A DNA stretch of 64,000 nt from an uncultured Halieaceae bacterium (GCA_938074045.1 CALJGI010000002.1:1-64000), one strand, 5' to 3'; positions 1 to 8,516 are shown, counted from the stretch's first letter. Notes: generated by a model not told the origin, from the sequence alone. Made by a program: numbers and translations.

Positions 1-40
1 GTAGTGTAATCAGCGATCACTGCTCGCTGCCCCGCGAACG

Positions 41-64
41 CCCTTCGCCCTGCATGGCGAAGGG
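41..64. repeat. Hairpin downstream of the dioxygenase gene
   Basis: A perfect inverted repeat, CCCTTCGCC and GGCGAAGGG around a 6-nt loop, lies just past the 3' end of the dioxygenase gene. No T-run follows on the minus strand, so it is not a classic intrinsic terminator. The right arm and what follows (51-74) match 21542-21565 at about 20 of 24 positions, so it may be a dispersed repeat or an island-end remnant. Confidence 0.5.
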
Positions 65-81
65 CCGGGGGAGCTACAAAA

Positions 82-1083
82 TTAAACCGACTTGCTTGCC
101 CTGAACAGGCGCAGCAGATTACGCACTGCTTTCAAGTTCCAGCGCGAAACCAAAAATCGCGGTGAGGGTGCGGGCCCCCAATAATCCTCAAATTCTCCGG
201 GCAGCGTATCGCTGGGCACGTGATCTTCATTCACGAGGTCAGTATCCGTCCAGTGTTCATGGATGACACCCCAGGGATTGGCCCAGTAATCAAAAATCTG
301 ACCGCCCAGGCGATGTCTGCCAATACCCCAGACATGTTTGTAGCGTTCGCGCTTCAGGTGCTCATGCCCCCCCATCAGGTCATCAAGATTGCCGACCTCA
401 AAAGCCATGTGCTGCACTCTTGTGCCTTCGTCGACGGCAAACTGGAAGCCGACCACGTGGTGATCAACAAATTCACGACCGCGATCAAGACTTGAGAAAA
501 TCATCACCGCATCTCCTTCCGGCAGGTGGACCTCATCAGCCTTCTTTAGCCCGAAATGCTCGTGATACCAATGATATACAGACCGGGGATCGGCACTTTC
601 AAGCACCAGGTGACCCAGGCGCTTGACATGAGAAGGTCCCCGCTGCCCTGCCGGTAGTTCGCCCTCTCGACGTCGCTCCCCATCCATATTGAAGCGGTGC
701 GGTACCGCGCCCTCAACTGCCTCAAGCGAGGTTTGTCCGTATACGATTTCAACCTGCATACCCATGGGGTCTTTAAGCCTCACGACCTGGCCGCCCGCCG
801 GCCCATCCAGTGCTTCGATGGCTGAGCTTCCGTCCAATGCCGCAATTTTCTCGAGGTCTCCAATATCATCTGCCTCGAAGGCGATGGCGGTCACACCGGA
901 GACACCCTGGCTCAGCACATAACAGGGCGGATAGGGGTCGCAGCCTCGCAGGTAAATAGTGTCCCCCAGCCGTACCGCTACTTTAAGGCCAAACTTATCC
1001 AGAAACTTCTCAGCCTGGTCCAGGTCAGGCGCGCTGACGCGCACGTAAGCCAAACGTTTTACCTTGATGATGGGCGCGGTCAT
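82..1083 (-). CDS. Type I extradiol ring-cleavage dioxygenase (VOC superfamily)
   Basis: Predicted Fe(II) extradiol dioxygenase that cleaves a catechol next to its hydroxyls (meta-cleavage), in the cytoplasm. At 333 aa it has the two-domain VOC layout of BphC/HsaC/catechol 2,3-dioxygenase proteins: an N-terminal module (about 6-120) and a catalytic C-terminal module (about 150-285). Likely metal ligands are H158 (KRLGHLVLE), H225 (RVQHMAFEV) and E276 (GVIHEHWTD). The ATG at 1083 was chosen because GGAG sits 7-8 nt upstream; an ATG at 1089 is too close to it. The next gene upstream is an FAH-family hydrolase, which fits processing of a ring-fission product. The substrate is unknown; a bicyclic or steroid-derived catechol is plausible. 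Confidence 0.85.
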   Translation of the reverse strand: MTAPIIKVKRLAYVRVSAPDLDQAEKFLDKFGLKVAVRLGDTIYLRGCDPYPPCYVLSQGVSGVTAIAFEADDIGDLEKIAALDGSSAIEALDGPAGGQVVRLKDPMGMQVEIVYGQTSLEAVEGAVPHRFNMDGERRREGELPAGQRGPSHVKRLGHLVLESADPRSVYHWYHEHFGLKKADEVHLPEGDAVMIFSSLDRGREFVDHHVVGFQFAVDEGTRVQHMAFEVGNLDDLMGGHEHLKRERYKHVWGIGRHRLGGQIFDYWANPWGVIHEHWTDTDLVNEDHVPSDTLPGEFEDYWGPAPSPRFLVSRWNLKAVRNLLRLFRASKSV

Positions 1084-1137
1084 AGTCATTCTCCTGGTCA
1101 AAAAGCGGCTCTTCACCCTTTAAATGCAATCCGCCGG

Positions 1138-2334
1138 CTATGGCCTTATCTCCACCACGATGTCACCGAGCATGCTGGCGCGATATACCACCGTGTCACC
1201 GGGCTTCAAAAAATGTCCTGACGCCCGCTCGTTTTCAATGAAGACGGGTATGGCAATATCCATCAGATTTTTGCCGCTAAAGGGCCCTCCCTTAAGCAGG
1301 TAAGCCACTGCTATCTCGATGTAATCGTGCCGGGCCGGCGTTGTAAAGATGACCCCCTCCGAAGTGCCGGACATTAAGGTCATGTCCGGATCTATGCGTT
1401 GATTGGGCGCAAGCTTGTAAAACTCCCCAGCGTAATAAAAACGCCGGGATATCATTTCGCCAAGCACTTTTTCCGTTAGCTCGCGAAAATCAAGGGTCAT
1501 TTCGCCTCCGCGGGCGTCCTGGCGTGCTTCGCTATTTAGCCAGGTCATCATTCGCGTGTCAGCGACAAATGATGACCAATCTTTAGGGATCAGTAAAAAT
1601 GGGCCGGAGGGAAAAAAACCAGGCCCGCTTTTGGCGTCACTAAAGCCGTATCCGGAATCAAGGTTGTCAGGATCCGCGAGTTCAAGCAGCGCGATCCGGT
1701 CTGTAAAATCAGCGCACAGAAACAAGCCCTTTACCGCCGCATCGAAATCTTCCAGCGACCGGATCGGGCGATCGAAGCGCATGCACAGTTCAACCTCGTA
1801 ATCCAGAAGGCCGCCCTCTGGGGCAACCACCGTCGTTCGTGCCGGTGTGGCGGTGCCAAACTTAGGAAAGACAAATACGGATTCGCTGTGCGCCTCCTCG
1901 GCGTGTTCCGGGAAGTTTGTGCCAATTCCCAGATGTCGCCCGCCTGGTGGCGCTGTCGGCAAAAGTCGTTCGATGGCCACCACATGACGCTCGAACGGAC
2001 CGGAAAATGCCGCCGTCAAACGGTCGACGTCAACAGATGCGAGTGCGACAAATGGATCTTCCACGCGTCGGGCACCAAGGTCGGCGAGGTCGATACCGCT
2101 TATGGCCTCCTCGTGGATCGCATCGACCAGAAGAGTGACAATTTCACCTGCGTCAGCGCGGTATTGTGCCAGCGTCAAGGCCGTATCAGGGTGTGCAATC
2201 GACCGGGTCAGTGCTTCGCGCTCGAAACTCGCGCTGTTGAATTTGGGGTCCGGGGAAAACAGCCATGCAACAATGGTCAGGGCACTGACCAGGAGGCCGG
2301 CGAAAACTAAATACCGAAGAAATTTGACCAACAT
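1138..2334 (-). CDS. FAH-family hydrolase/hydratase with N-terminal membrane anchor
   Basis: The C-terminal two thirds resemble the fumarylacetoacetate hydrolase fold: a YEVELCMRF stretch that supplies the acidic metal ligands, FLCADFTDR, and a C-terminal FLKPGDTVVYRA segment near the family's usual end. Family members hydrolyse or hydrate ring-fission products, or decarboxylate 2-oxo acids, with Mg2+/Mn2+. The protein is odd in carrying a hydrophobic stretch at residues 4-26 (a signal anchor or uncleaved signal) and about 100 extra N-terminal residues; cytoplasmic FAH enzymes lack a membrane segment. It lies 54 bp upstream of the dioxygenase gene, on the same strand. The family call is secure; the reaction is not. 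Confidence 0.75.
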   Translation of the reverse strand: MLVKFLRYLVFAGLLVSALTIVAWLFSPDPKFNSASFEREALTRSIAHPDTALTLAQYRADAGEIVTLLVDAIHEEAISGIDLADLGARRVEDPFVALASVDVDRLTAAFSGPFERHVVAIERLLPTAPPGGRHLGIGTNFPEHAEEAHSESVFVFPKFGTATPARTTVVAPEGGLLDYEVELCMRFDRPIRSLEDFDAAVKGLFLCADFTDRIALLELADPDNLDSGYGFSDAKSGPGFFPSGPFLLIPKDWSSFVADTRMMTWLNSEARQDARGGEMTLDFRELTEKVLGEMISRRFYYAGEFYKLAPNQRIDPDMTLMSGTSEGVIFTTPARHDYIEIAVAYLLKGGPFSGKNLMDIAIPVFIENERASGHFLKPGDTVVYRASMLGDIVVEIRP

Positions 2335-2394
2335 AACTCCGCCTCCGAACCAGTTTGCATCATTACTTACCCCTAGGGGATATATTGGATATAC

Positions 2395-2459
2395 GGGGAC
2401 AGACCACGATTAAAGAGTTTAATTGTGGTCTGAAGCTCCCCCAGTTTAAATCAGTCCCC
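2395..2459. repeat. REP-like palindromic element
   Basis: The core hairpin (2400-2432) pairs CAGACCACGATTAAA with TTTAATTGTGGTCTG over 14 of 15 positions around GAG. GGGGAC (2395) and GTCCCC (2454) lie outside it as an inverted pair. Palindromes starting GGGGACAGACCACGAT are a familiar repetitive-extragenic type in gammaproteobacteria, often mobilised by RAYT transposases; no such transposase is in this window. The element overlaps the last codons of the sulfatase gene and may act as a transcript end. Confidence 0.6.
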
Positions 2460-3926
2460 ATCGATTTCAGACCAGGGAGCGCGATCCTCTTCACCGCCAA
2501 AAAAATCGATGTCCATCAACGATCGCCACAAAGGTACATTCACGCTTTCGCCGCGGGGATATTCATCGAGCGCTTGCCACAGCTCCGCCACCTTGTCGGG
2601 CTGAGCCGCGCTCAAATCGGCGGATTCAGTAGGATCGTTATCCAGCCGGTAAAGCTCTACGTCACCCGATTTGAGTGCTAGCAGCTTCCATGGGTAGCGA
2701 TACAGTGCCTCACCTTCGTCAGCGTTAATAAGATAATCAGGTGTATTACCTTCTGCCCCAGCAATCAAACTCGGCCACTGGTTAACCCCGTCGAATGCCG
2801 CCATCGGCTCCGCTGTGGTCAGCTTGGCGGCGGCCAACACAGTCGGCAACACATCACGTACTGTTACCATCTGCGCGCTTTGACTGGGCGCAACCTGTCC
2901 TTTCCAGTAAACGACTGAAGGCACCCGAGCACCGCCTTCGTAGATGGATTTCTTACCTTTGCGCAGAGGTGTGTTTGCGCTGCCGCCGTCCAGGGCATTG
3001 GTGCGAATAAACTCCCACAGGGTAAAAGGCAAGGGGCGGCCAAACCAGCCTTCCAGACGTTTGGACCAGATAAGCATCCACTCCGGATTCGCTGCTGGAT
3101 TGAGGCCGCCGTTATCGCTCATAAACCAGATCAGGGTGTTGTCCAAAATCCCTTGCTCATCAAGTGTCGTCATCAACTGACCAATCGCGTTATCCAGTTC
3201 GCTGACCATAGCAGCGTGGATGCGGCGATTCGGGTCTCCAATGTTTTCATATTGCTTAATTGCTTCATCAGGTGCTTCATTGGGAAGGTGCGGAGCATTA
3301 AAAGCAGCATAGAGAAACATTGGCTCTTCTGGATCACGCCGTTCAATGACTCGATCTATTTCAGCCGCCATAAGATGTGTGCTATAGCCTTCCTCACGCA
3401 ATGTTGCACCATTGCGTTGCCAGTCCAGCCCACCGCCGTGCACATGATCCCAAAAGCCGATGCCACCGGTTAAATGGCCATAGAAATGATCGAAACCCCG
3501 GGCCGTCGGGCGATAGGCCGGCTCGCGAAAGCCGAGATGCCACTTCCCCACCAGAAAGGTCTGATAGCCGGCATCGCGAAAATATTCCGGCATCAGCTTT
3601 TCCGTCAGGGGTAATCCGGTCGGGTTCAGCTTGGACAAAGGAGAATAAATACCCAGGGCTTGCGACGACTTGCCGGTCAGCAGCGCTGCCCGGGTGGGGC
3701 TGCAGGCAGGTTGTGCATAAAAGCGATCGAGCTCAAGGCCTTCTGCCGCCAACCGGTCTATGTGCGGGGTACGTATCTCGCTGCCATGGTAGCCGACATC
3801 GTTCCACCCCATATCGTCTGCGAGAATGATGACGATATTGGGAGCGCTTGCCTGGGCAAGCGCGCATAAGGGAACGAACAGGCTACACAGACACCAAAAC
3901 AGCACAGCCAACACTTTTCGAGACAT
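2451..3926 (-). CDS. Secreted type I sulfatase (arylsulfatase family)
   Basis: Hydrolyses a sulfate ester, using a formylglycine made from cysteine. The CSPTR signature places the catalytic Cys at residue 75, followed by AALLTGK. The N-terminal metal site is IILADDMGWND (D38, D39), and GKWHLG occurs further on. A signal peptide (residues 1-25, ending ALA) sends it to the periplasm. The ATG at 3926 starts the signal peptide directly; a start at 3962 would add 12 residues. Cys-type sulfatases need a formylglycine-generating enzyme, which is not encoded here. It sits inside the aromatic cluster, so a sulfated aromatic or steroid may be the entry substrate; this is inference from position. Length (491 aa) is normal. 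Confidence 0.88.
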   Translation of the reverse strand: MSRKVLAVLFWCLCSLFVPLCALAQASAPNIVIILADDMGWNDVGYHGSEIRTPHIDRLAAEGLELDRFYAQPACSPTRAALLTGKSSQALGIYSPLSKLNPTGLPLTEKLMPEYFRDAGYQTFLVGKWHLGFREPAYRPTARGFDHFYGHLTGGIGFWDHVHGGGLDWQRNGATLREEGYSTHLMAAEIDRVIERRDPEEPMFLYAAFNAPHLPNEAPDEAIKQYENIGDPNRRIHAAMVSELDNAIGQLMTTLDEQGILDNTLIWFMSDNGGLNPAANPEWMLIWSKRLEGWFGRPLPFTLWEFIRTNALDGGSANTPLRKGKKSIYEGGARVPSVVYWKGQVAPSQSAQMVTVRDVLPTVLAAAKLTTAEPMAAFDGVNQWPSLIAGAEGNTPDYLINADEGEALYRYPWKLLALKSGDVELYRLDNDPTESADLSAAQPDKVAELWQALDEYPRGESVNVPLWRSLMDIDFFGGEEDRAPWSEIDGD

Positions 3927-3969
3927 ACATTTGCCGCCATTCACCATCAACGCTTTCCCCACTCGTCGG

Positions 3970-4746
3970 TCAGATCAGGCCCTCGTAGGACCCTCCGTCT
4001 AACTGAATGTTCTGACCTGATATATAGCTGGCTTGCTGGCTGCAAAGAAACGCGCAGTAATCGCCAAATTCTTTCGGTTGCCCAAAGCGCCCGGCGGTGA
4101 TCCGCGAGACCAGTTTTTCCCGCGCCTCCTCATAACTCACGCCAGCGAGTTGCATAATGAGTTCCGCGTTATCGCGTTGACGACCGGTATCGAACATTTC
4201 CGGCAGCATATTGTTGATGGTGACGTTATCCATCACGGCCTCCTTCGACACCGCTTTTGACAGTGCGGTTACCCCGGCTCGCGCGGCACTGGATACACAC
4301 ATTATGGGAGACGGCGACTTCACCATGGCCGAGGTAATGTTGATAATGCGGCCAAACCTGCGTTCGCGCATACCGGGCAATACAGCCTGGATCATAAAGA
4401 TGGGCGCCATCATGTTAGCGGCAATGGCTTCGTCCCAATCCTTCTGGCTGCTTTGGGCAAACCCCACCGGATTAGGCCCGGCGTTGTTGTTAATGAGTAT
4501 GTCCGGGTCCGGACATGCCTCGATCAGCGCCCTGCGCCCCTCCTCCGTCGATACGTCGGCCTGCACAATAGTCACCTCGCCACCGTCGGCCCGTATCTCG
4601 TCGGCCGTGGCTTCCAGGGTTTCCAGCGTTCGACCGTTAATATAAACGTGCACACCTTCCCTGCTCAGTGATACTGCACAGGCCTTTCCCAGACCTTCGC
4701 TGGAGGCACACACCAATGCCTTTTTTCCTGATATTCCCAAATCCAT
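3970..4746 (-). CDS. SDR-family protein with altered active site
   Basis: Rossmann-fold short-chain dehydrogenase/reductase of about 258 aa. The nucleotide-binding motif is ASSEGLG instead of TGxxxGxG, followed by NNNAG and a typical C-terminal QLDGGSYEG. The catalytic YxxxK is replaced: after the serine of ITSAMV, the positions expected to hold Tyr and Lys are Ser and Arg (SSAAR). A subgroup of SDRs has this change and still binds nucleotide; what it catalyses is unclear. The ATG at 4746 has GGAGG five bases upstream; an upstream GTG (4752) is less likely. It probably acts on an intermediate of the surrounding catabolic pathway. Confidence 0.85.
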   Translation of the reverse strand: MDLGISGKKALVCASSEGLGKACAVSLSREGVHVYINGRTLETLEATADEIRADGGEVTIVQADVSTEEGRRALIEACPDPDILINNNAGPNPVGFAQSSQKDWDEAIAANMMAPIFMIQAVLPGMRERRFGRIINITSAMVKSPSPIMCVSSAARAGVTALSKAVSKEAVMDNVTINNMLPEMFDTGRQRDNAELIMQLAGVSYEEAREKLVSRITAGRFGQPKEFGDYCAFLCSQQASYISGQNIQLDGGSYEGLI

Positions 4747-4779
4747 ACTCACCTCCCGGGTGGGTTCAACTCACACTGA

Positions 4780-5163
4780 TTATTTGAGGTACTTGACCAG
4801 GCTCTGGAACCACATCAGGAACAGGGGGTTACCCTCGATCATGATGCACTTATCCTGTATGCCAGAGATCATCGCCAACTGCTTATCCTTCGCCGTCAGG
4901 GCCTGGTACCCGGTCGCCGCGCTGTCAAAAATAATGGCAAGGGTGGGTTCATGGGCCCGGCTGAGGAACACCGGCGCACTCGCCTTGCCCGGATAACTCA
5001 TGACCTTTTGATCCTGGATGATGAAATGCCGGGCATACCCGCCCTCACAACCGATTTCCAGCGTCAGCTCCTGGCCCTTGAGCTTCTGTTTAAACCTGGG
5101 GTTGTTCTTACTGGCTCGCTCGAGCATGAAACCCATAACCCACAGCACAATTTTAAATCTCAT
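4780..5163 (-). CDS. Small SCP2-like protein
   Basis: A 127-aa protein of uncertain function. The middle part (LTLEIGCEGGYARHFIIQDQ through PVFLSRAHEPTLAIIF) follows the pattern of the sterol-carrier-protein-2 (SCP2) lipid-binding fold: a strand-turn-strand, then a helix carrying short hydrophobic blocks. The ATG at 5163 (MRFKIVLWVMGF) was chosen because a start at 5205 would overlap the upstream hydroxylase gene by 32 bases. It lies between the SDR and hydroxylase genes, 10 bases after the latter, so it is co-transcribed. Binding a hydrophobic acyl or steroid substrate is a reasonable guess, not shown by the sequence. Confidence 0.7.
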   Translation of the reverse strand: MRFKIVLWVMGFMLERASKNNPRFKQKLKGQELTLEIGCEGGYARHFIIQDQKVMSYPGKASAPVFLSRAHEPTLAIIFDSAATGYQALTAKDKQLAMISGIQDKCIMIEGNPLFLMWFQSLVKYLK

Positions 5164-5173
5164 ACGTCCTCCA

Positions 5174-6841
5174 TTATCCGCAGGCGGCCTGGTCAAAGGC
5201 GACAAACTTTGCCACGGCCTTGCTCAATGCGTCTTTCATCGCAGGCGCTGTCACTGAATCCTCCATGAAGCGTTCAGCAATGTGCCCATCAGGCCTCACC
5301 AGTACGACGGCTGCTTCGTCCATGCCCATGGTTGCCAGGTTGTCGCTGCTGGCGGAGAAATCCACATTTTGGCTCTTCACCTGGCAGGGCACTTCGCTTT
5401 CAAACTCGGGAAGCGTGACGCCTTCGCGCGCGATGAAGGTAAACCGCGTTGCACTGAGCAGATCAAGTGATGAGACGCGTTCGTTGCCCACCGACAGCCA
5501 GGTATGCGGAAACCTCGCGCCCACATCCGAAAACTGGAAATCTTCTGCCCGCAGGTCGGGCGCATTTGCGCGGCCGTAGTGCTGGCCTATATGCAATGCC
5601 AGGCCGTCAAAATGGTCACGTTGCTCTTCAATACCCTGTTGTATCTCTGCCCACCTGACGGAGTCGGCCTGCAACTGCTGGAAAGTTGGCTGCATCCCCT
5701 CGGGCATAAGCGAGCCCGTGGCCAGCATAATGCTGAACAACTTGCCGGCGTTCTCGGTACTGAAGTCCGCATTTATCTGCGCCACATGCTCGCGCTCAGG
5801 GTGATAGCTGTCCAACAGGCCCGGCCAGACCCAACCCTGCAGTACCCCGGCAATCTTCCAGGCCAGATTATGTGCATCACCGACGCCGGTGTTCAAACCC
5901 AGGCCGCCTGTTGGCGGATAGCGGTGTGCAGAGTCACCCACCAGGAAGACTTTTTTATTACAGTAGGATTCGGCAACCTGTGACCCCAGGCCCCAACTCC
6001 CGTTGGAGAGCACCTCCATCTCGATATCGGATCGGCCAATTGCCTGGTGAACCATGTCGCGGCAACGCGCCTCGGTAAAGCTGGCAAGGTCGGTATCGGC
6101 TTCATCATAGGGGTGCATAAAGACCCAGTTATTCCTTTGATCAAAAGCGATGAGGGTGCCACTGCAATTCTGGTTTAACACCCAGTACAGAATTGCCGGG
6201 TTGTCCTTGACCACTTCGCTTAAATCCGCCTTGAAATGAATCATGACGAAGTCATGGATAATCCCCATGCCCTTCATGGCAATGCCCTGGGATTCGCGTA
6301 CCGGGCTACCCGCACCGTCGGCGCCAATAAGGTATCGGCTCAGGATGCGCTGCTCCTGCCCCTGGGCATCTACGACAACAGACTCTACGCCCCCGGCAAG
6401 ATGCTCACAGGACTTCCATTCCCAGGGGCGTAGCACCTGTATGGATGCTTCGCGCTCAATGTAGTCCTGCATCACCGCTTCGACCGCGGGTTGGGCGATA
6501 TTGAACAGGGGCCACGGCGTGGGCAGGTCTTCTGCGTCCTGCATCCTTTCATAGGGGAGCTTGCCGTATTCACCGCCGCTGAGGGTGTCGGTGAAACGTA
6601 CCCAGCAACTTTCTTCGACCGGCGTGGCTACCGCTTTGAAATCTTCGATATCCATGCCCAGGGCAGAAAACATTTCCAGCGTACGGGAGTTCAGTGCGTG
6701 CGCTCGGGGCTGCTCATAATTCGTTTCACGGCGATCAATCATGATGCAGGATATCCCGAACCTGGCCAAAGCGAGGGCCATGGTCATCCCGGATGGCCCA
6801 GCGCCCACGATCAGGACATTCGTTTTTATGGTGTCTGACAT
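5174..6841 (-). CDS. FAD-dependent aromatic hydroxylase (MhpA/PheA/TfdB-like)
   Basis: Class A flavoprotein monooxygenase, which uses NAD(P)H and O2 to hydroxylate a phenol-type ring, making the catechol for the extradiol enzyme. Visible motifs are the N-terminal dinucleotide fold VLIVGAGPSGMTMALALARF, the DG motif GADGAGSPVRE near residue 180, and the GD motif VFLVGDSAHRYPPTGGLGLN near residue 300. At 555 aa it matches MhpA/PheA-type enzymes, which carry a C-terminal thioredoxin-like domain. It is the first enzyme of the minus-strand run toward the dioxygenase. No defect is seen; the exact substrate cannot be read from the sequence. Confidence 0.88.
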   Translation of the reverse strand: MSDTIKTNVLIVGAGPSGMTMALALARFGISCIMIDRRETNYEQPRAHALNSRTLEMFSALGMDIEDFKAVATPVEESCWVRFTDTLSGGEYGKLPYERMQDAEDLPTPWPLFNIAQPAVEAVMQDYIEREASIQVLRPWEWKSCEHLAGGVESVVVDAQGQEQRILSRYLIGADGAGSPVRESQGIAMKGMGIIHDFVMIHFKADLSEVVKDNPAILYWVLNQNCSGTLIAFDQRNNWVFMHPYDEADTDLASFTEARCRDMVHQAIGRSDIEMEVLSNGSWGLGSQVAESYCNKKVFLVGDSAHRYPPTGGLGLNTGVGDAHNLAWKIAGVLQGWVWPGLLDSYHPEREHVAQINADFSTENAGKLFSIMLATGSLMPEGMQPTFQQLQADSVRWAEIQQGIEEQRDHFDGLALHIGQHYGRANAPDLRAEDFQFSDVGARFPHTWLSVGNERVSSLDLLSATRFTFIAREGVTLPEFESEVPCQVKSQNVDFSASSDNLATMGMDEAAVVLVRPDGHIAERFMEDSVTAPAMKDALSKAVAKFVAFDQAACG

Positions 6842-6879
6842 AGTAAAACCTGTACTTTCCTGGCGAATAATTAGTGCCC

Positions 6880-7347
6880 TTACGCGGCGGGCACCGCGGA
6901 AACGATGTTGTAGCTGGCAATGATCAACACCAGCGTAATATTGCTGAATCCGACGACGTTGGTATCCAATTCAACAATCCTGCCACCAATATTGAACTGG
7001 AATGGTCGCAGGCCATTGACGTCTTTTAACGCACCGTCGAACAGGCTCATACTGGCGATGGTGATGTACAGTGGCGCAAGAATCGCGCCCTGCACCAGCG
7101 CCACCAGGATCAACTGCAGGTTGTACTGCGCCACCAACGGCGTCCACAGTACGTACAACATCATCAGGCACAGAGAGCTGTTAGTGATCACCTGCCAGAC
7201 CACATGAAAGCGCGCATGGGGTGGCCACAGCGGATTGGTGGCATGGGTTTTGTTGAAGTCAGCAACGGCGGGACCGATAGCCAGAGCGATGGCGGTAACC
7301 GTCATCAGAATCCGTGGCAGTAGATTCTCGTCGTACAAAAGTTCCAT
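6880..7347 (-). CDS. Small integral membrane protein (DUF6640-like)
   Basis: A 155-aa protein with four hydrophobic segments, near residues 11-30, 48-68, 78-100 and 133-152. TNPLWPPHARFHVVWQV after the first segment resembles a conserved block of DUF6640 membrane proteins; function unknown. The ATG at 7347 is preceded by GGAG at a suitable distance; the longer reading from 7425 would overlap the neighbouring FAH gene and lacks this site. It lies between the second FAH gene and the hydroxylase, on the same strand, and may be an uptake or membrane accessory protein of the pathway (inference). Confidence 0.75.
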   Translation of the reverse strand: MELLYDENLLPRILMTVTAIALAIGPAVADFNKTHATNPLWPPHARFHVVWQVITNSSLCLMMLYVLWTPLVAQYNLQLILVALVQGAILAPLYITIASMSLFDGALKDVNGLRPFQFNIGGRIVELDTNVVGFSNITLVLIIASYNIVSAVPAA

Positions 7348-7394
7348 CTGGATCTCCAGTGTTCTTATAGCGAGTGGGGTGCACCGAAGGGCCA

Positions 7395-8369
7395 CTAGGC
7401 CTCTACGATATGGTTTCTCTGGCAACCGAGATCGATACTGCCGTCGAGCGATTTGATCTGCAGTTCAAGCATGTCGCCTGGTTGCAGGAAACGGGTTCTG
7501 GCCCGTTGCGCTGCAACAAATTTTGCGCGCCGCTTGGCGTCATTTTTCATGTTCAGCATAATGCTAAAACCGGTTTTTAGATCCATTTCCAACAGTACGC
7601 CACCTGGGGTTCCAGTCAGAATACAGTCGCCCCTGCGTAGATCGGCGAAGGAGGAAATTTCCGTGAGGGTGGCGGCCGGCTTGTGAATGAGCAGATCGGT
7701 CGAGGCGTTCTGTTTCACCTCGCCATTGAGCTTCAGGGTCAGCTGTAGCTGATAGAGCTGCGCCAGATCCCCGGCATCGAGCAAATACAGCACCGGCCCC
7801 ATGGGACAGAATGTCCTGTAGCTCTTGCCTTTGAACCACTGCATGGCCGTGGCGCCAAACTGATCGTCTCTGGAGGAGACATCGTTAGCCAATACCAGAC
7901 CGCCAATCACATGTTCGAGCTCACTCTCCGCCACGCTCTGCGGTCCTTGCACGTCTGACTTCAATACAAGGCCAAGCTCTATTTCGTAGTCCAGCAGCTC
8001 ACAGCCTCTGGGGCGCACAATGTCATCGCTGGGGCCACAGATACTGGAAGTAGCCTTGGTAAAAATCAGGTTTTCGCCGTTGGCGCCGTCGTCCAGCCCG
8101 CCCTCAGCTCGATGATCGGCGTAGTTCAAGCCTTGGCAGAACAACTGTACGTCTGCAGAGACGGGTGCAGAAAGCGCCACCTCAGCCAACGGGATGAACA
8201 GCTGGCTCACCGCGGCATCGAAGCTCGCGCGGTCGTTGAAATAGTGCTGCATCACCTCCTGGTGCGTACCCATTTCGAGATCAATGGGAAAGATGCTCTC
8301 ACCCCGGAGCACGCCCCAGCCAGGGGCGGCACCCCCGGTGTTTTTATACCTGACCACTGATGTTCCCAA
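7395..8369 (-). CDS. FAH-family hydrolase (second copy in cluster)
   Basis: Fumarylacetoacetate hydrolase-family enzyme of about 324 aa, the usual length. Motifs seen: the N-terminal RYKNTGGAAPGWGVLRGESI, LFCQGLNYADHRAE, the metal-ligand stretch LLDYEIELGLVL, LANDVSSRDDQ and ILTGTPGGV. The open frame extends to 8759, but that part has no family similarity and runs over the divergent tetR gene. The best start is TTG at 8369, with GGAGAG 5 nt upstream; a GTG lies nine codons... further in and is weaker. Likely hydrolyses or isomerises the ring-cleavage product. Unlike the other FAH protein in the cluster it has no membrane anchor. Confidence 0.85.
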   Translation of the reverse strand: MGTSVVRYKNTGGAAPGWGVLRGESIFPIDLEMGTHQEVMQHYFNDRASFDAAVSQLFIPLAEVALSAPVSADVQLFCQGLNYADHRAEGGLDDGANGENLIFTKATSSICGPSDDIVRPRGCELLDYEIELGLVLKSDVQGPQSVAESELEHVIGGLVLANDVSSRDDQFGATAMQWFKGKSYRTFCPMGPVLYLLDAGDLAQLYQLQLTLKLNGEVKQNASTDLLIHKPAATLTEISSFADLRRGDCILTGTPGGVLLEMDLKTGFSIMLNMKNDAKRRAKFVAAQRARTRFLQPGDMLELQIKSLDGSIDLGCQRNHIVEA

Positions 8370-8431
8370 GCGAACTCTCCAATTCTTTATCAAAGAAACC
8401 CATATTCTTGATATGGATGATTGCACATATA

Positions 8432-8445
8432 TGGACAATTGTCCA
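8432..8445. promoter_or_regulatory. Perfect palindrome in the tetR/FAH divergent promoter
   Basis: TGGACAATTGTCCA is a perfect 14-bp palindrome, in AT-rich DNA midway between the FAH start (8369, minus) and tetR start (8517, plus). A second inverted pair, CCATAT/ATATGG with a 5-nt gap, lies at 8400-8416. Position and symmetry fit a TetR-family operator controlling both directions; binding is inferred. Confidence 0.55.
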
Positions 8446-8516
8446 CTATTAATCATTAATTTATAATTGGGCACATGATTTGTTTGTGATAAACTGCAGG
8501 AAATGACAATCAACGG

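Noticed and set aside
41..64. Intrinsic terminator for the dioxygenase gene
   Set aside because: The hairpin is strong but no T-run follows on the minus strand.
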